Origin: Sphaerotilus microaerophilus
GTDB lineage: Bacteria; Pseudomonadota; Gammaproteobacteria; Burkholderiales; Burkholderiaceae_C
Reading direction: 5' to 3'
Assembly (NCBI RefSeq): GCF_023734135.1
Contig: NZ_AP025730.1
Coordinates: forward strand, 2,418,001 to 2,482,000
Length of the DNA: 64,000 nt
Made by a program: the position numbers and the translations under genes. The stretch's first letter is position 1. Every line of letters starts with the position of its first letter. The notes beneath the pieces are model-generated. The model had not been told where the DNA came from and did not search any database. It worked only from the letters and a program-made list of their open reading frames with translations. This document shows positions 52,748 to 60,994 of the stretch, in pieces.

Positions 52748-53296
52748 ATGAGCAACCAGACCCTGAGCACCGTGCACGGCCGGGCCGCGGGCGCACCCCC
52801 GGTATCGGCCACCGAGCGGCCGCTGCAGTACCTGACGTTCTGGCTCGGCAGCGAGGTGTTCGGCATGGACATCCGCACCGTGCGGGAGATCATCCAGGCG
52901 GGGCCGATGACCGCGCTGCCGCTGATGCCGCAGTTCGTGCGCGGGGTGATCAACCTGCGTGGCTCGGTGGTGCCGGTGGTGGACCTGAACGCCCGCTTCG
53001 GCCGGCCGGCCTCGACGCTCGGCAAGAAGAGCTGCGTGGTGGTGTTCGACACGCTGCGCCAGGGTGAGCGTGTGGAGCTGGGCCTGCTGGTGGACGCGGT
53101 CAGCGAGGTGATCAAGATCGCGCCGGCCGACATCGAGGCGCCGCCGGACTTCGGCAGCGTGCTGCGGCGCGACTTCATCCAGGGCATCGGCAAGGTGGGG
53201 CAGCGCTTCGTGGTGCTGCTGGAACCCGACCGGGCGCTGGATGTGCGCGAGATGGCGCAGCTGTGCGAGCAGGCCCAGGAACGCGCGCTGGCATGA
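52748..53296 (+). CDS. cheW: Chemotaxis coupling protein CheW
   Basis: 182 residues. CheW core from about residue 28 (LTFWLGSEVFGMDIRTVREI) through FVRGVINLRGSVVPVVDLN to LLVDAVSEVIKI. It links the receptor to CheA. It begins 12 bases after the receptor gene, preceded by GGAGGCG-type ribosome site. Confidence 0.93.
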   Translation: MSNQTLSTVHGRAAGAPPVSATERPLQYLTFWLGSEVFGMDIRTVREIIQAGPMTALPLMPQFVRGVINLRGSVVPVVDLNARFGRPASTLGKKSCVVVFDTLRQGERVELGLLVDAVSEVIKIAPADIEAPPDFGSVLRRDFIQGIGKVGQRFVVLLEPDRALDVREMAQLCEQAQERALA

Positions 53297-53309
53297 GCGA
53301 GGCCTCGCC

Positions 53310-54128
53310 GTGCTGAGCGATCACACCTTCCGGGACATCGCCGGGCTGATGCACGCGACCATCGGCCTGAACCTGCCGCCGACCAAGAAGGCGCTGGTGG
53401 CCTCGCGGCTGGCGCCGCGCATCCACCGCCTCGGGCTGGGGGGCTATGACGACTACCTGGCGCTGATCAACGAGGAGCGCGGCGATGGCGAGCTGCAGGT
53501 GGCGATCGACCTCCTGACCACCAATGAGACCTACTTTTTCCGCGAGCCGAAGCACTTCGAGATCCTGAAGGAACAGCTGGGGTCGGCGCGGCGGCGTCCC
53601 GGGGCGGCGCCGGTGGAGGTCTGGAGTGCGGCCGCCTCTTGCGGCGATGAGGCCTACAGCATCGCGATGGTGCTGGCCGACCTGCAGGCGCAGGAGCGGC
53701 TGGCCGCCGGCTGGTCGGTGCTGGGGACCGACATCAGCGACCGGGTGCTGCGCGCCGCGCAGGCCGCGATCTACCCGGCCGAGCGGCTGCGCCATGTGCC
53801 GCAGCCGCTGCTGCGGCGTCACTGCCTGCGCGGCGAGGGGGACAGCGAGGGGCTGGTGCAGGTGCGCCCGGAGCTGCGCGAGCGGGTGCGCTTCGGCCAG
53901 CTCAACCTCTGCGAGGAGATCGAGCCGCTCGGGCCCTTCGACGCGATCTTCCTGCGCAACGTGCTGATCTACTTCGACGCCCGCACCCGCCGCGAGGTGA
54001 TCGCTCGGGTGCTGGACCGGCTGCGGCCCGGCGGTCTGTTCTTCATCGGCATGGCCGAGGGCAGGGCGGACCTCGGTGCCCAGGTGGACGTGCTGGGCCC
54101 GGGCGCATTCCGAAAGCGGCCGGGTTGA
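53310..54128 (+). CDS. cheR: Chemotaxis methyltransferase CheR
   Basis: 272 residues. N-terminal helical domain, then NETYFFREPKHF, the SAM-binding region VWSAAASCGDEAYSIAM (A-S for the usual C-S), GTDISDRVL and FDAIFLRNVLIYF. It methylates receptor glutamates. Translation starts at GTG 53310, 13 bases after cheW. No cheB or cheD follows; the next gene is icd on the other strand. Confidence 0.92.
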   Translation: MLSDHTFRDIAGLMHATIGLNLPPTKKALVASRLAPRIHRLGLGGYDDYLALINEERGDGELQVAIDLLTTNETYFFREPKHFEILKEQLGSARRRPGAAPVEVWSAAASCGDEAYSIAMVLADLQAQERLAAGWSVLGTDISDRVLRAAQAAIYPAERLRHVPQPLLRRHCLRGEGDSEGLVQVRPELRERVRFGQLNLCEEIEPLGPFDAIFLRNVLIYFDARTRREVIARVLDRLRPGGLFFIGMAEGRADLGAQVDVLGPGAFRKRPG

Positions 54129-54140
54129 TTCACTGATCGG

Positions 54141-54181
54141 GCCCGGGCACAGGCACCGCGCCGGTGCTGTGCCGCCCGGGG
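54141..54181. terminator. Strong hairpin between convergent cheR and icd
   Basis: GCCCGGG and CACAG-CACCG arms pair with CGGTG-CTGTG and CCCGGGG across a three-base loop with one bulged base. There is no clear T-run, but its position between convergent genes fits a two-way terminator. Confidence 0.5.
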
Positions 54182-54192
54182 CTTCGCTCAGC

Positions 54193-55446
54193 TCACATCT
54201 GGTCGATCATGACCTGCCCGAACCCGGAGCAGGACACCTGCGTGGCGCCCTCCATCAGGCGGGCGAAGTCGTAGGTCACCTTCTTGCTTTCGACGGCGGC
54301 CTCCATCGCGCGGATGATCAGGTCGGCCGCCTCGGTCCAGCCCATGTGGCGCAGCATCATCTCGGCCGACAGGATCTCGGAGCCGGGGTTGACGTAGTTC
54401 TTGCCAGCGTAGCGCGGCGCGGTGCCGTGGGTGGCCTCGAAGCAGGCCACCGAGTCGGACAGGTTCGCCCCCGGCGCAATGCCGATGCCGCCGACCTGGG
54501 CGGCCACCGCGTCGGAGATGTAGTCGCCGTTGAGGTTCAGCGTCGCGATGACCGAGTATTCGGCCGGGCGCATCAGCACCTGCTGCAGGAAGGCGTCGGT
54601 GATCGAGTCCTTGATGACGATCTCGCGCCCGGTCTTCGGGTTGATGACCCGGCACCACGGGCCGCCGTCGATCGGCTCAGCCGCGAATTCGCGCTGCGCC
54701 AGCGCGTAGGCCCAGTCACGGAAGCCACCCTCGGTGAACTTCATGATGTTGCCCTTGTGGACGATGGTCACGCTGGGCCGGTCGTTGTCGATGGCGTACT
54801 GGATGGCCTTGCGCATCAGGCGCTCGGTGCCTTCGCGCGACACTGGCTTGACGCCCAGCGCCGAGGTTTCCGGGAAGCGGATCTTGCGGATGCCCATCTC
54901 CTCGGTCAGGAAGCGGATCACCTTCTGGACCTGCTCGCCGCCGGCCTCCCACTCGATGCCGGCGTAGATGTCTTCCGAGTTCTCGCGGAAGACGACCATG
55001 TCGGTCTTCTCCGGCTCCTTCAGTGGCGAGGGCACGCCCTTGAAGTAGCGCACCGGGCGCAGGCAGACGTAGAGGTCGAGCTCCTGGCGCAGGGCCACGT
55101 TCAGCGAGCGGATGCCGCCGCCCACCGGCGTGGTCAGCGGGCCCTTGATGGAGACGACGTACTCGCGGATCGCCTGCACGGTCTCGTCAGGCAGCCAGAC
55201 GTCCGGCCCGTACACGCGGGTGGCCTTCTCGCCGGCGTAGATCTCCATCCAGCGGATCTGGCGCTCGCCGCCGTAGGTCTTGGCCACCGCGGCGTCGACC
55301 ACCTTGATCATCACCGGGGTGATGTCCACGCCGGTGCCGTCTCCTTCGATGAAGGGGATGATGGGGTGGTTCGGCACGTTGAGCGAGCCATCCGCGTTGA
55401 CGGTGATCTTCTGGCCGTCCGCGGGCACCTGGATGTGTTGATACAT
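54193..55446 (-). CDS. icd: NADP-type isocitrate dehydrogenase
   Basis: 417 residues, the size and pattern of the E. coli-type dimeric enzyme: [15 protein letters not shown] at the N-terminus, the regulatory-serine region [27 protein letters not shown] (substrate arginine region) and [18 protein letters not shown]. It converts isocitrate to 2-oxoglutarate. The start at 55446 aligns with the family; only a weak ribosome site (AGGACC) is seen. Confidence 0.95.
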   Translation of the reverse strand: MYQHIQVPADGQKITVNADGSLNVPNHPIIPFIEGDGTGVDITPVMIKVVDAAVAKTYGGERQIRWMEIYAGEKATRVYGPDVWLPDETVQAIREYVVSIKGPLTTPVGGGIRSLNVALRQELDLYVCLRPVRYFKGVPSPLKEPEKTDMVVFRENSEDIYAGIEWEAGGEQVQKVIRFLTEEMGIRKIRFPETSALGVKPVSREGTERLMRKAIQYAIDNDRPSVTIVHKGNIMKFTEGGFRDWAYALAQREFAAEPIDGGPWCRVINPKTGREIVIKDSITDAFLQQVLMRPAEYSVIATLNLNGDYISDAVAAQVGGIGIAPGANLSDSVACFEATHGTAPRYAGKNYVNPGSEILSAEMMLRHMGWTEAADLIIRAMEAAVESKKVTYDFARLMEGATQVSCSGFGQVMIDQM

Positions 55447-55526
55447 GGGCCGGGTCCTGGGTACTTGATCTTGGGTTCTGTGGAGCGGGATCGCTCGGGC
55501 GAGCGCCAAAGATTCTAGGGGAGGGG

Positions 55527-56249
55527 TCAGGCACACCACGCGGCGATCGGCTCGATCACCGCGTGCGCCAGTCCCCAGCCGGCAAAGCCGCTGATCATCG
55601 CGCCGGCGAGTCGCACGGCCAGGCGGTTGCCCTGCGCGTCGGTGGCGTGCCGGCGCAGGGCGGCGGGCAGCCAGCGCAGCCAGATCGCCGGGCCGAGCAG
55701 CAGGCCCAGCGTGCTCGTGGCACCGAAGGCCAGCATCACCAGTGCGCCGTCGAGCGGCCCGGAGGCCACCGCGGCCACCAGCAGCGCGGCATGCAGCAGG
55801 CCGCAGGGCAGCACGGGCCAGAGCAGGCCGATCGCCGTGGCCTTCAGCTCGCCGGGCAGGTGCACCTTGCGGGGCAGGTCGCTGTCCTGCGGCCGCCGCC
55901 CGCGCCCGACCTGCTCGGCCCAGGCCTCGATGCTCGGCGGCAGGCGACCGCGCAGCATCAACCACAGCCCCAGCAGCAGCAGGAAGGCCTGCAGGCCGAC
56001 CCAGACGGGGCGCAGCCAACCGGTGCCCTCCGACAGCGTCTGCAGCCCGGTCACCACCGTGGCAGCGAGCATCCCGGCCACCATGTAGGCGACCAGCCGG
56101 CCGACCAGCAGCCCCGCCACGGCGCGCGATGGCCTGGCGGGGTGGCACAGCCGGGCGGCAGCGGCACAGCCGGCGCCGCACATGCCGGCACAGTGCGGCA
56201 CCCCGGCCACCCCCATCAGGGCGGCCGTGACCACCAGGGCAGCACTCAT
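55527..56249 (-). CDS. SafE/TauE-like membrane protein with PHCAGMCG motif
   Basis: 240 residues with about six hydrophobic segments. The N-terminal [12 protein letters not shown] block is typical of the DUF2892-neighbouring 'sulfite exporter TauE/SafE' proteins of the cytochrome-oxidase/copper group (CcoH-linked H-x-x-G-M-C-G family), whose cysteines may handle copper. It ends the hemN transcription unit, nine bases after the hemN stop. This pairing with hemN and divergent fnr matches the usual neighbourhood of cbb3 oxidase genes, none of which is in the window. Confidence 0.8.
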   Translation of the reverse strand: MSAALVVTAALMGVAGVPHCAGMCGAGCAAAARLCHPARPSRAVAGLLVGRLVAYMVAGMLAATVVTGLQTLSEGTGWLRPVWVGLQAFLLLLGLWLMLRGRLPPSIEAWAEQVGRGRRPQDSDLPRKVHLPGELKATAIGLLWPVLPCGLLHAALLVAAVASGPLDGALVMLAFGATSTLGLLLGPAIWLRWLPAALRRHATDAQGNRLAVRLAGAMISGFAGWGLAHAVIEPIAAWCA

Positions 56250-56258
56250 CGGGTCAAC

Positions 56259-57707
56259 TCAGATCACGCGGGAGAAGCGCTCGCGGGCGCGGTCCACGCG
56301 CACGTACTTGTCGAACACCATCGCGATGTAGCGCACGAAGTACCAGCCCAGCGAGGTCAGCTCGAAGCCGTCCTGGTCGAGCTTCAGCAGGCCGGCGTCG
56401 GCGTGCTCCTGCAGCGACTCGATCTCGGCGGCGAAGTAGCTGCGCACGTCGATCAGGTGCGCCAGCGCCACCGACTCGTAGCTCAGGCGGCCGTGGCACA
56501 TGATGGACATGATCACCGCGCGGCGCACCAGGTCATCGCGGCTGAGCGCGAGGCCGCGCACCACCGGCAGGCCGCCACGGCGCAGCGCGTCGTAGTAGTC
56601 GTCCAGGGTCTTGGCGTTCTGGCTGTAGGTCGGGCCGACCCGGCTGATCGCCGACACGCCCAGCGCCACCAGATCGCAGTCCGGCTGCGTGCTGTAGCCC
56701 TGGAAGTTGCGGTGCAGGCGGCCCTGGCGCTTGGCCTGCGCGAGCGGATCCTCCGGCAGTGCGAAGTGGTCCATCCCGATGTACTGGTAGCCGTGGGCGA
56801 TGAAGCCGGCGATGGCCTGCGACAGCATGCCGATGCGGTCGCCGCCGGTGGGCAGGATCTCGATCGGGATGCGCCGCTGCGGCTTGAAGCGTGCTGGCAG
56901 GTGGGCGTAGCCGTACAAGGCGATGCGGTCCGGGCGCAGCCGAGCCACTTCGCTCACCGTGCGCTGGAAGCTCTCGGGGGTCTGTTTTGGCAGGCCGTAG
57001 ATGAGGTCGACGTTGATCGAGTCGAAGCCCAGTGAGCGTGCCGAGGCCATCAGCGCATGCACCTGCTCGGCCGGCTGGATGCGGTGCACGGCCTTCTGAA
57101 CGTCAGCATCGAAGTCCTGTACGCCGAAGGACAACCGGTTGAACCCCAGTTCGGCGAGGTGGGCCAGCCGGTCGTGCGTGACGGTGCGCGGGTCGATCTC
57201 GATCGAGTACTCGCCCTTGGGCAGCAACTGCACCCGGCTGCGCAGGGTGGCCATCAGGCCGGAGAGCTCCGCGTCGCTGAGGAAGGTCGGCGTGCCGCCG
57301 CCGAAGTGCAATTGCGACACCGGCTGCTCGCGGCCGATCACGTTGGTGACCAGATCAAGCTCGTGCGTCAGCGCCGCCAGGTAGGCCTCGGCGCGGCCGT
57401 GGTCACGGGTGACGATCTTGTTGCAGGCGCAGTAGTAGCAGACCGACTCGCAAAAGGGGATGTGGAGGTAGAGCGACAGCGGGCCGCCCGCGCCAGCCAC
57501 GCCGCCGGTGGCGCGCTGCGTCAGCGCCTGCACGTACTGGTCGGGCCCGAAGGCCTCGACGAAGCGGTCCGCCGTGGGGTAGGAGGTGTAGCGCGGCCCG
57601 GGCACGTCCATGCGGCGCAGCAGGTCTTCGCTGAGTACGGGCATGCCCTCTTGGCGTGAGAGCGCACTCTGGCCCTCCACCATATCAACCGTGGTCATTT
57701 CTTCCAT
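56259..57707 (-). CDS. hemN: Oxygen-independent coproporphyrinogen III oxidase
   Basis: 482 residues. Radical-SAM cluster cysteines are C86, C90 and C93 in FCESVCYYC; GGGTPTFLSD follows, and the HemW-distinguishing C-terminal domain is full length. It makes protoporphyrinogen for haem when oxygen is low. The ATG at 57707 is only 40 bases from the centre of the FNR box, so the true start may be one of the downstream ATGs (57695, 57683 or 57644); conserved sequence begins at about 57640. Confidence 0.93.
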   Translation of the reverse strand: MEEMTTVDMVEGQSALSRQEGMPVLSEDLLRRMDVPGPRYTSYPTADRFVEAFGPDQYVQALTQRATGGVAGAGGPLSLYLHIPFCESVCYYCACNKIVTRDHGRAEAYLAALTHELDLVTNVIGREQPVSQLHFGGGTPTFLSDAELSGLMATLRSRVQLLPKGEYSIEIDPRTVTHDRLAHLAELGFNRLSFGVQDFDADVQKAVHRIQPAEQVHALMASARSLGFDSINVDLIYGLPKQTPESFQRTVSEVARLRPDRIALYGYAHLPARFKPQRRIPIEILPTGGDRIGMLSQAIAGFIAHGYQYIGMDHFALPEDPLAQAKRQGRLHRNFQGYSTQPDCDLVALGVSAISRVGPTYSQNAKTLDDYYDALRRGGLPVVRGLALSRDDLVRRAVIMSIMCHGRLSYESVALAHLIDVRSYFAAEIESLQEHADAGLLKLDQDGFELTSLGWYFVRYIAMVFDKYVRVDRARERFSRVI

Positions 57708-57740
57708 TCGTGCACTGTGCCCCGATGGCTGGCGTCCATA

Positions 57741-57754
57741 TTGACATAACTCAA
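57741..57754. promoter_or_regulatory. FNR box between hemN and fnr
   Basis: TTGAC-ATAA-CTCAA lies in the 159-base divergent gap, 40.5 bases from the annotated hemN start and about 119 from fnr. It fits anaerobic activation of hemN and possible feedback on fnr. Confidence 0.8.
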
Positions 57755-57866
57755 TCTACCATCGTGCCGACGGGTCGGGGTAGACCCCGATTTGATCTGT
57801 CTCGGTCCCGCCTCGCGGGGTCCGCTGCGTGCGTTACGCACGAGCCTCGGTGCGATAATCTCTGAC

Positions 57867-58607
57867 ATGACGCAAGAAACCGCACCGCCGTCACGGCTCG
57901 AAGCCCTGAAGGTTGCCTGTTCCGCCTGCAACCTCCGCGAACTGTGTCTGCCTGTGGGGCTGACAGACGACGAGATGTTGTCGCTCGATGACATGGTCAG
58001 CACGCGGCGCAGCGTGAAGCGGGGCGAAAGTATCTTCCATGCCGGCGACCCCTTTGCCGCGCTCTATGCGGTGCGCACCGGCTTCTTCAAGACCGTGGTG
58101 TCGGCCTCCGACGGCCGCGAGCAGGTCACTGGCTTCCAGATGGCGGGTGAGTTGATCGGCCTGGATGGCATCAGCACCGACCGGCATTCCTGTGACGCCG
58201 TGGCGCTGGAGGACTCGCAGGTCTGCATGATCCCCTACGGCCAGCTGGAGTCGCTCTCGCGCGAGTTCACGCTGCTGCAGCACCAGTTCCACAAGATCAT
58301 GAGCCGCGAGATCGTGCGCGACCACGGCGTGATGCTGCTGCTGGGCAGCATGCGCGCGGAGGAGCGCCTGGCGGCCTTCCTGCTGAACCTGACGCAGCGC
58401 CTGCAGGCGCGCGGCTTCTCCGCCTCGGCGCTGGTGCTGCGCATGACCCGCGAGGAGATCGGCAGCTACCTCGGCCTGAAGCTGGAGACGGTCAGCCGAA
58501 CCTTCTCGAAATTCCAGGAGGAAGGCATCCTGGAGGTGAAGCAGCGCGACATCCGCATCATCGAGCAGTCTGCGCTGCAGCGCGTGGTGAACGGCACCAG
58601 CGCTTGA
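57867..58607 (+). CDS. fnr: Oxygen-sensing regulator Fnr
   Basis: 246 residues. The [4Fe-4S] ligands are present as C18, C21, C27 and C120 (ACSACNLRELC and SQVCMIP), as in E. coli FNR. The recognition helix is LETVSR, with E, S and R that read TTGA half-sites. It activates genes when oxygen is low. The start at 57867 is chosen because the cysteine motif sits at the standard distance; an upstream in-frame start at 57792 adds unrelated residues. Divergent from hemN with an FNR box between. Confidence 0.95.
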   Translation: MTQETAPPSRLEALKVACSACNLRELCLPVGLTDDEMLSLDDMVSTRRSVKRGESIFHAGDPFAALYAVRTGFFKTVVSASDGREQVTGFQMAGELIGLDGISTDRHSCDAVALEDSQVCMIPYGQLESLSREFTLLQHQFHKIMSREIVRDHGVMLLLGSMRAEERLAAFLLNLTQRLQARGFSASALVLRMTREEIGSYLGLKLETVSRTFSKFQEEGILEVKQRDIRIIEQSALQRVVNGTSA

Positions 58608-58623
58608 GTTGACCCACCCCCGC

Positions 58624-58653
58624 AGCGGCTCACGCCGCTCCCCCTCAAGGGGG
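58624..58653. terminator. Double hairpin between convergent fnr and iclR-type genes
   Basis: AGCGGC-TCAC-GCCGCT is followed directly by CCCCC-TCAA-GGGGG. Both are short perfect hairpins in the 125-base convergent gap. No T-run is present; such paired palindromes are frequent between genes in these bacteria. Confidence 0.45.
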
Positions 58654-58732
58654 CGCAACCACCGGACCGGCGGAACCGGATCCGCGGTCGCTGCTTGCAA
58701 AAGAAAAGACGGGTGTTGACCGAGCGGGTGGG

Positions 58733-59503
58733 TTACTCCGCCCGGTAGCCGAGTGAGGCGGAGATCTGCCGGGCGGTTTCGCGCAGGCGGTCCATCCAGC
58801 CTTCTTCGAGGCGATCCGCGGGAGCGGAGATGGACAGGCCGGCGATGAGGCGCGACTGGTCGTCGTAGATGGCGGCGGCCATGCAGCGCACGCCGAGTTC
58901 CAATTCCTCGTTGTCGCGTGCGATGTCGGTCTGGCGCACCCGGGCCAGTTCGCGATCCAGCAAGGCCGGGTCGGTGATGCTGTTGCGGGTGTGCCCGGCC
59001 AGGCCGGTGCGGGTGGCGTAGGCGCGCACGCGCTGCGGGTCGTCGTGCGCCAGGAAGAGCTTGCCCACCGACGTCAGGTGCAGTGGTGCGCGGCCACCCA
59101 CGGCGCGCACGACCTGCATGCCTGAGCGCTCGGAGTAGGTGCGCTCGATGTAGACGATCTCGTCGCCCTGCCGTACCGACAGGTTCACCGGCTGGTGGGT
59201 GAGCTTGTGCAGCTCGCGCATCGGCCCGAGCGCGGCGTCACGCACATCCAGCCGCGCCTTCACCAGGTTGCCCAGCTCCAGCAGGCGCATGCCCAGCCGG
59301 TAGCTGCCCGCCTCGGGGCGATCCACGAAGCGGCCCACCGCCAAGTCATTCAGGATCCGGTGCGCAGTCGAGGGGTGCAGGCCGGTATGCTCGCTGATCT
59401 GCTTCAGGGACACCGGGTCCTGGTGTGCCGCCAGCACATCCAGCAGGGTGAACATGCGCTCCAGGACCTGGATGGTCGGGGTGCTGCCTTCCTTTTTCGT
59501 CAT
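58733..59503 (-). CDS. IclR-family transcriptional regulator
   Basis: 256 residues. N-terminal winged helix (SLKQISEHTGLHPSTAHRIL) and the IclR effector domain (GDEIVYIERTYS, LTSVGKLFLAH, GVRCMAAAIYDDQ, AGLSISAPADRL). It should repress or activate a catabolic gene in response to a small acid. The start at 59503 matches the family; the gene is divergent from the TIGR03790 gene with only about 20 bases between them, so the two promoters must overlap the coding starts. Its target is not evident. Confidence 0.88.
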   Translation of the reverse strand: MTKKEGSTPTIQVLERMFTLLDVLAAHQDPVSLKQISEHTGLHPSTAHRILNDLAVGRFVDRPEAGSYRLGMRLLELGNLVKARLDVRDAALGPMRELHKLTHQPVNLSVRQGDEIVYIERTYSERSGMQVVRAVGGRAPLHLTSVGKLFLAHDDPQRVRAYATRTGLAGHTRNSITDPALLDRELARVRQTDIARDNEELELGVRCMAAAIYDDQSRLIAGLSISAPADRLEEGWMDRLRETARQISASLGYRAE

Positions 59504-59524
59504 GTCGGGGATGTTGAGTCGATG

Positions 59525-60730
59525 ATGGATTTTCGCATGGCGAAAAGAAGATGGTCGAGCTGGCTGTGTGGATATCTGTGCCGGCCGGTGGGGCGGGTGG
59601 CTCTGGCGGCTCTGGCTGCGCTGGCGAGTGGGCTGCTGCCGGCCTGGCAGGCCGCTCATGCGGGCGAGGCCACCGAGCCGCCCGCCACGGAGCGGGCACC
59701 TGCGGCCTCCGCTGCAGCGGCCTCGGCAGCACCCCTGGTGTTGCGGTGGACGAGGGTGCCCCGGGCGATCGGGCGCATCACCTCGAAGACCTTGGGCGTG
59801 GTGATCAACCAGGACGATCCGTATTCGGTCGAGGTGGGTGAGCGCTACGTCCAGCGGCGCCAGATCCCGCCCGGGCATGTGCTGCGCGTGAAGCTGCCGC
59901 GCCAGGCGAGCCTGTCTGCAGGGGATGGCGCGCAGTTGCGCGCGGCCATCGAGGCGCACTTCGGCGACGACGTCCAGGGCCTGGCGCTGGTGTGGGCGCA
60001 GCCCTACGCGGTGGAGTGCCAGTCCATCACCGCCGCGGTGTCGCTGGGGTTGGAGCCCGGGCTGTGCTCGAACACCTGTGCCAAGGCCACGGGATCGCGC
60101 TACTTCAACTCACCCAGCGGTGCGCCCTGGCGGGACCTGGGCCTGCGTCCGTCGATGTTGCTGGCCGCCGGCAGCGTGGACGCGGCCCACGCGCTGATCG
60201 AGCGTGGCATGGCGGCCGACGGCAGCCTAGGCCTGCGCGGCTCGCCGCCTGTGCATGCGTATTACATGGTCACGCGCGACGCGGCGCGCAGCGTCCGGCT
60301 GCCCCAGTACCCGCCGCCAAGCCTGCTGCGCGGTGTCGCAGTGGCCACCCATGTACAGCAAGGGGACCTGCCGGCGGGCGAGGACCGCCTGTTGCTGGTG
60401 CAGACCGGCCTGCCCACGCTCGCGGGCCTGGATCGCCTGAACTGGGCGCCGGGCGCCATGGCCGACCACCTGACCTCCTTTGGTGGGCAACTGGGCGGAG
60501 GCAGCGGCCAGACCAGCGCGCTGGCCTGGATCGATGCAGGCGCCACCGCCAGCTATGGCAGCGTCAGCGAGCCCTGCAACCACACGCAGAAGTTTCCCCA
60601 CCCCCAGCTCGCGCTGCTGCACTACCTGCAGGGCAGCACGGTGCTGGAGGCCTACTGGAAGAGCGTGAAGTGGCCGCAGCAGGGGGTCTTCATCGGCGAG
60701 CCGCTGGCCGCCCCGTTTGCCCAGCGCTGA
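59525..60730 (+). CDS. TIGR03790-family exported protein of unknown function
   Basis: About 401 residues. An N-terminal signal peptide (hydrophobic VALAALAALASGLLPAW, cleavage near AHA-GE) points to export. The mature part has LGVVINQDDPYSVEVGERYVQRR and VKLPRQASL, the opening of TIGR03790 proteins, a family known mainly from beta- and gamma-proteobacteria without assigned activity. Starts at 59522, 59525 and 59537 are all possible. It stands alone between iclR-type and sucA genes. Confidence 0.8.
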   Translation: MDFRMAKRRWSSWLCGYLCRPVGRVALAALAALASGLLPAWQAAHAGEATEPPATERAPAASAAAASAAPLVLRWTRVPRAIGRITSKTLGVVINQDDPYSVEVGERYVQRRQIPPGHVLRVKLPRQASLSAGDGAQLRAAIEAHFGDDVQGLALVWAQPYAVECQSITAAVSLGLEPGLCSNTCAKATGSRYFNSPSGAPWRDLGLRPSMLLAAGSVDAAHALIERGMAADGSLGLRGSPPVHAYYMVTRDAARSVRLPQYPPPSLLRGVAVATHVQQGDLPAGEDRLLLVQTGLPTLAGLDRLNWAPGAMADHLTSFGGQLGGGSGQTSALAWIDAGATASYGSVSEPCNHTQKFPHPQLALLHYLQGSTVLEAYWKSVKWPQQGVFIGEPLAAPFAQR

Positions 60731-60994
60731 GGCTCCTTGGCGGGATTTCCGCCGCCGAGGCTGGCGCTGCTGCGGGTTTCTCCCAGGTCGCCTTTGCGGC
60801 GCGCCAAAGACCGGTGACAGGCCTGTGAAAGCCTGGCAATGCTAAATTCATGGTCTTGATTCTGTAGGTCCTTCCCGTCCCCTTCTCTGGCAACAGTCAA
60901 GCCGGGTCGCAATCCGCTAGCCGGTCCAGCCGTGTCGCGGAAGGTTGTTCAACCCATCGGAGTCCTGGATACCGGGACGCAAGGTGAGCGAAAG

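Noticed and set aside
57792..57805. Second FNR box TTGATCTGTCTCGG before fnr
   Set aside because: The right half lacks TCAA; only one half-site is present.
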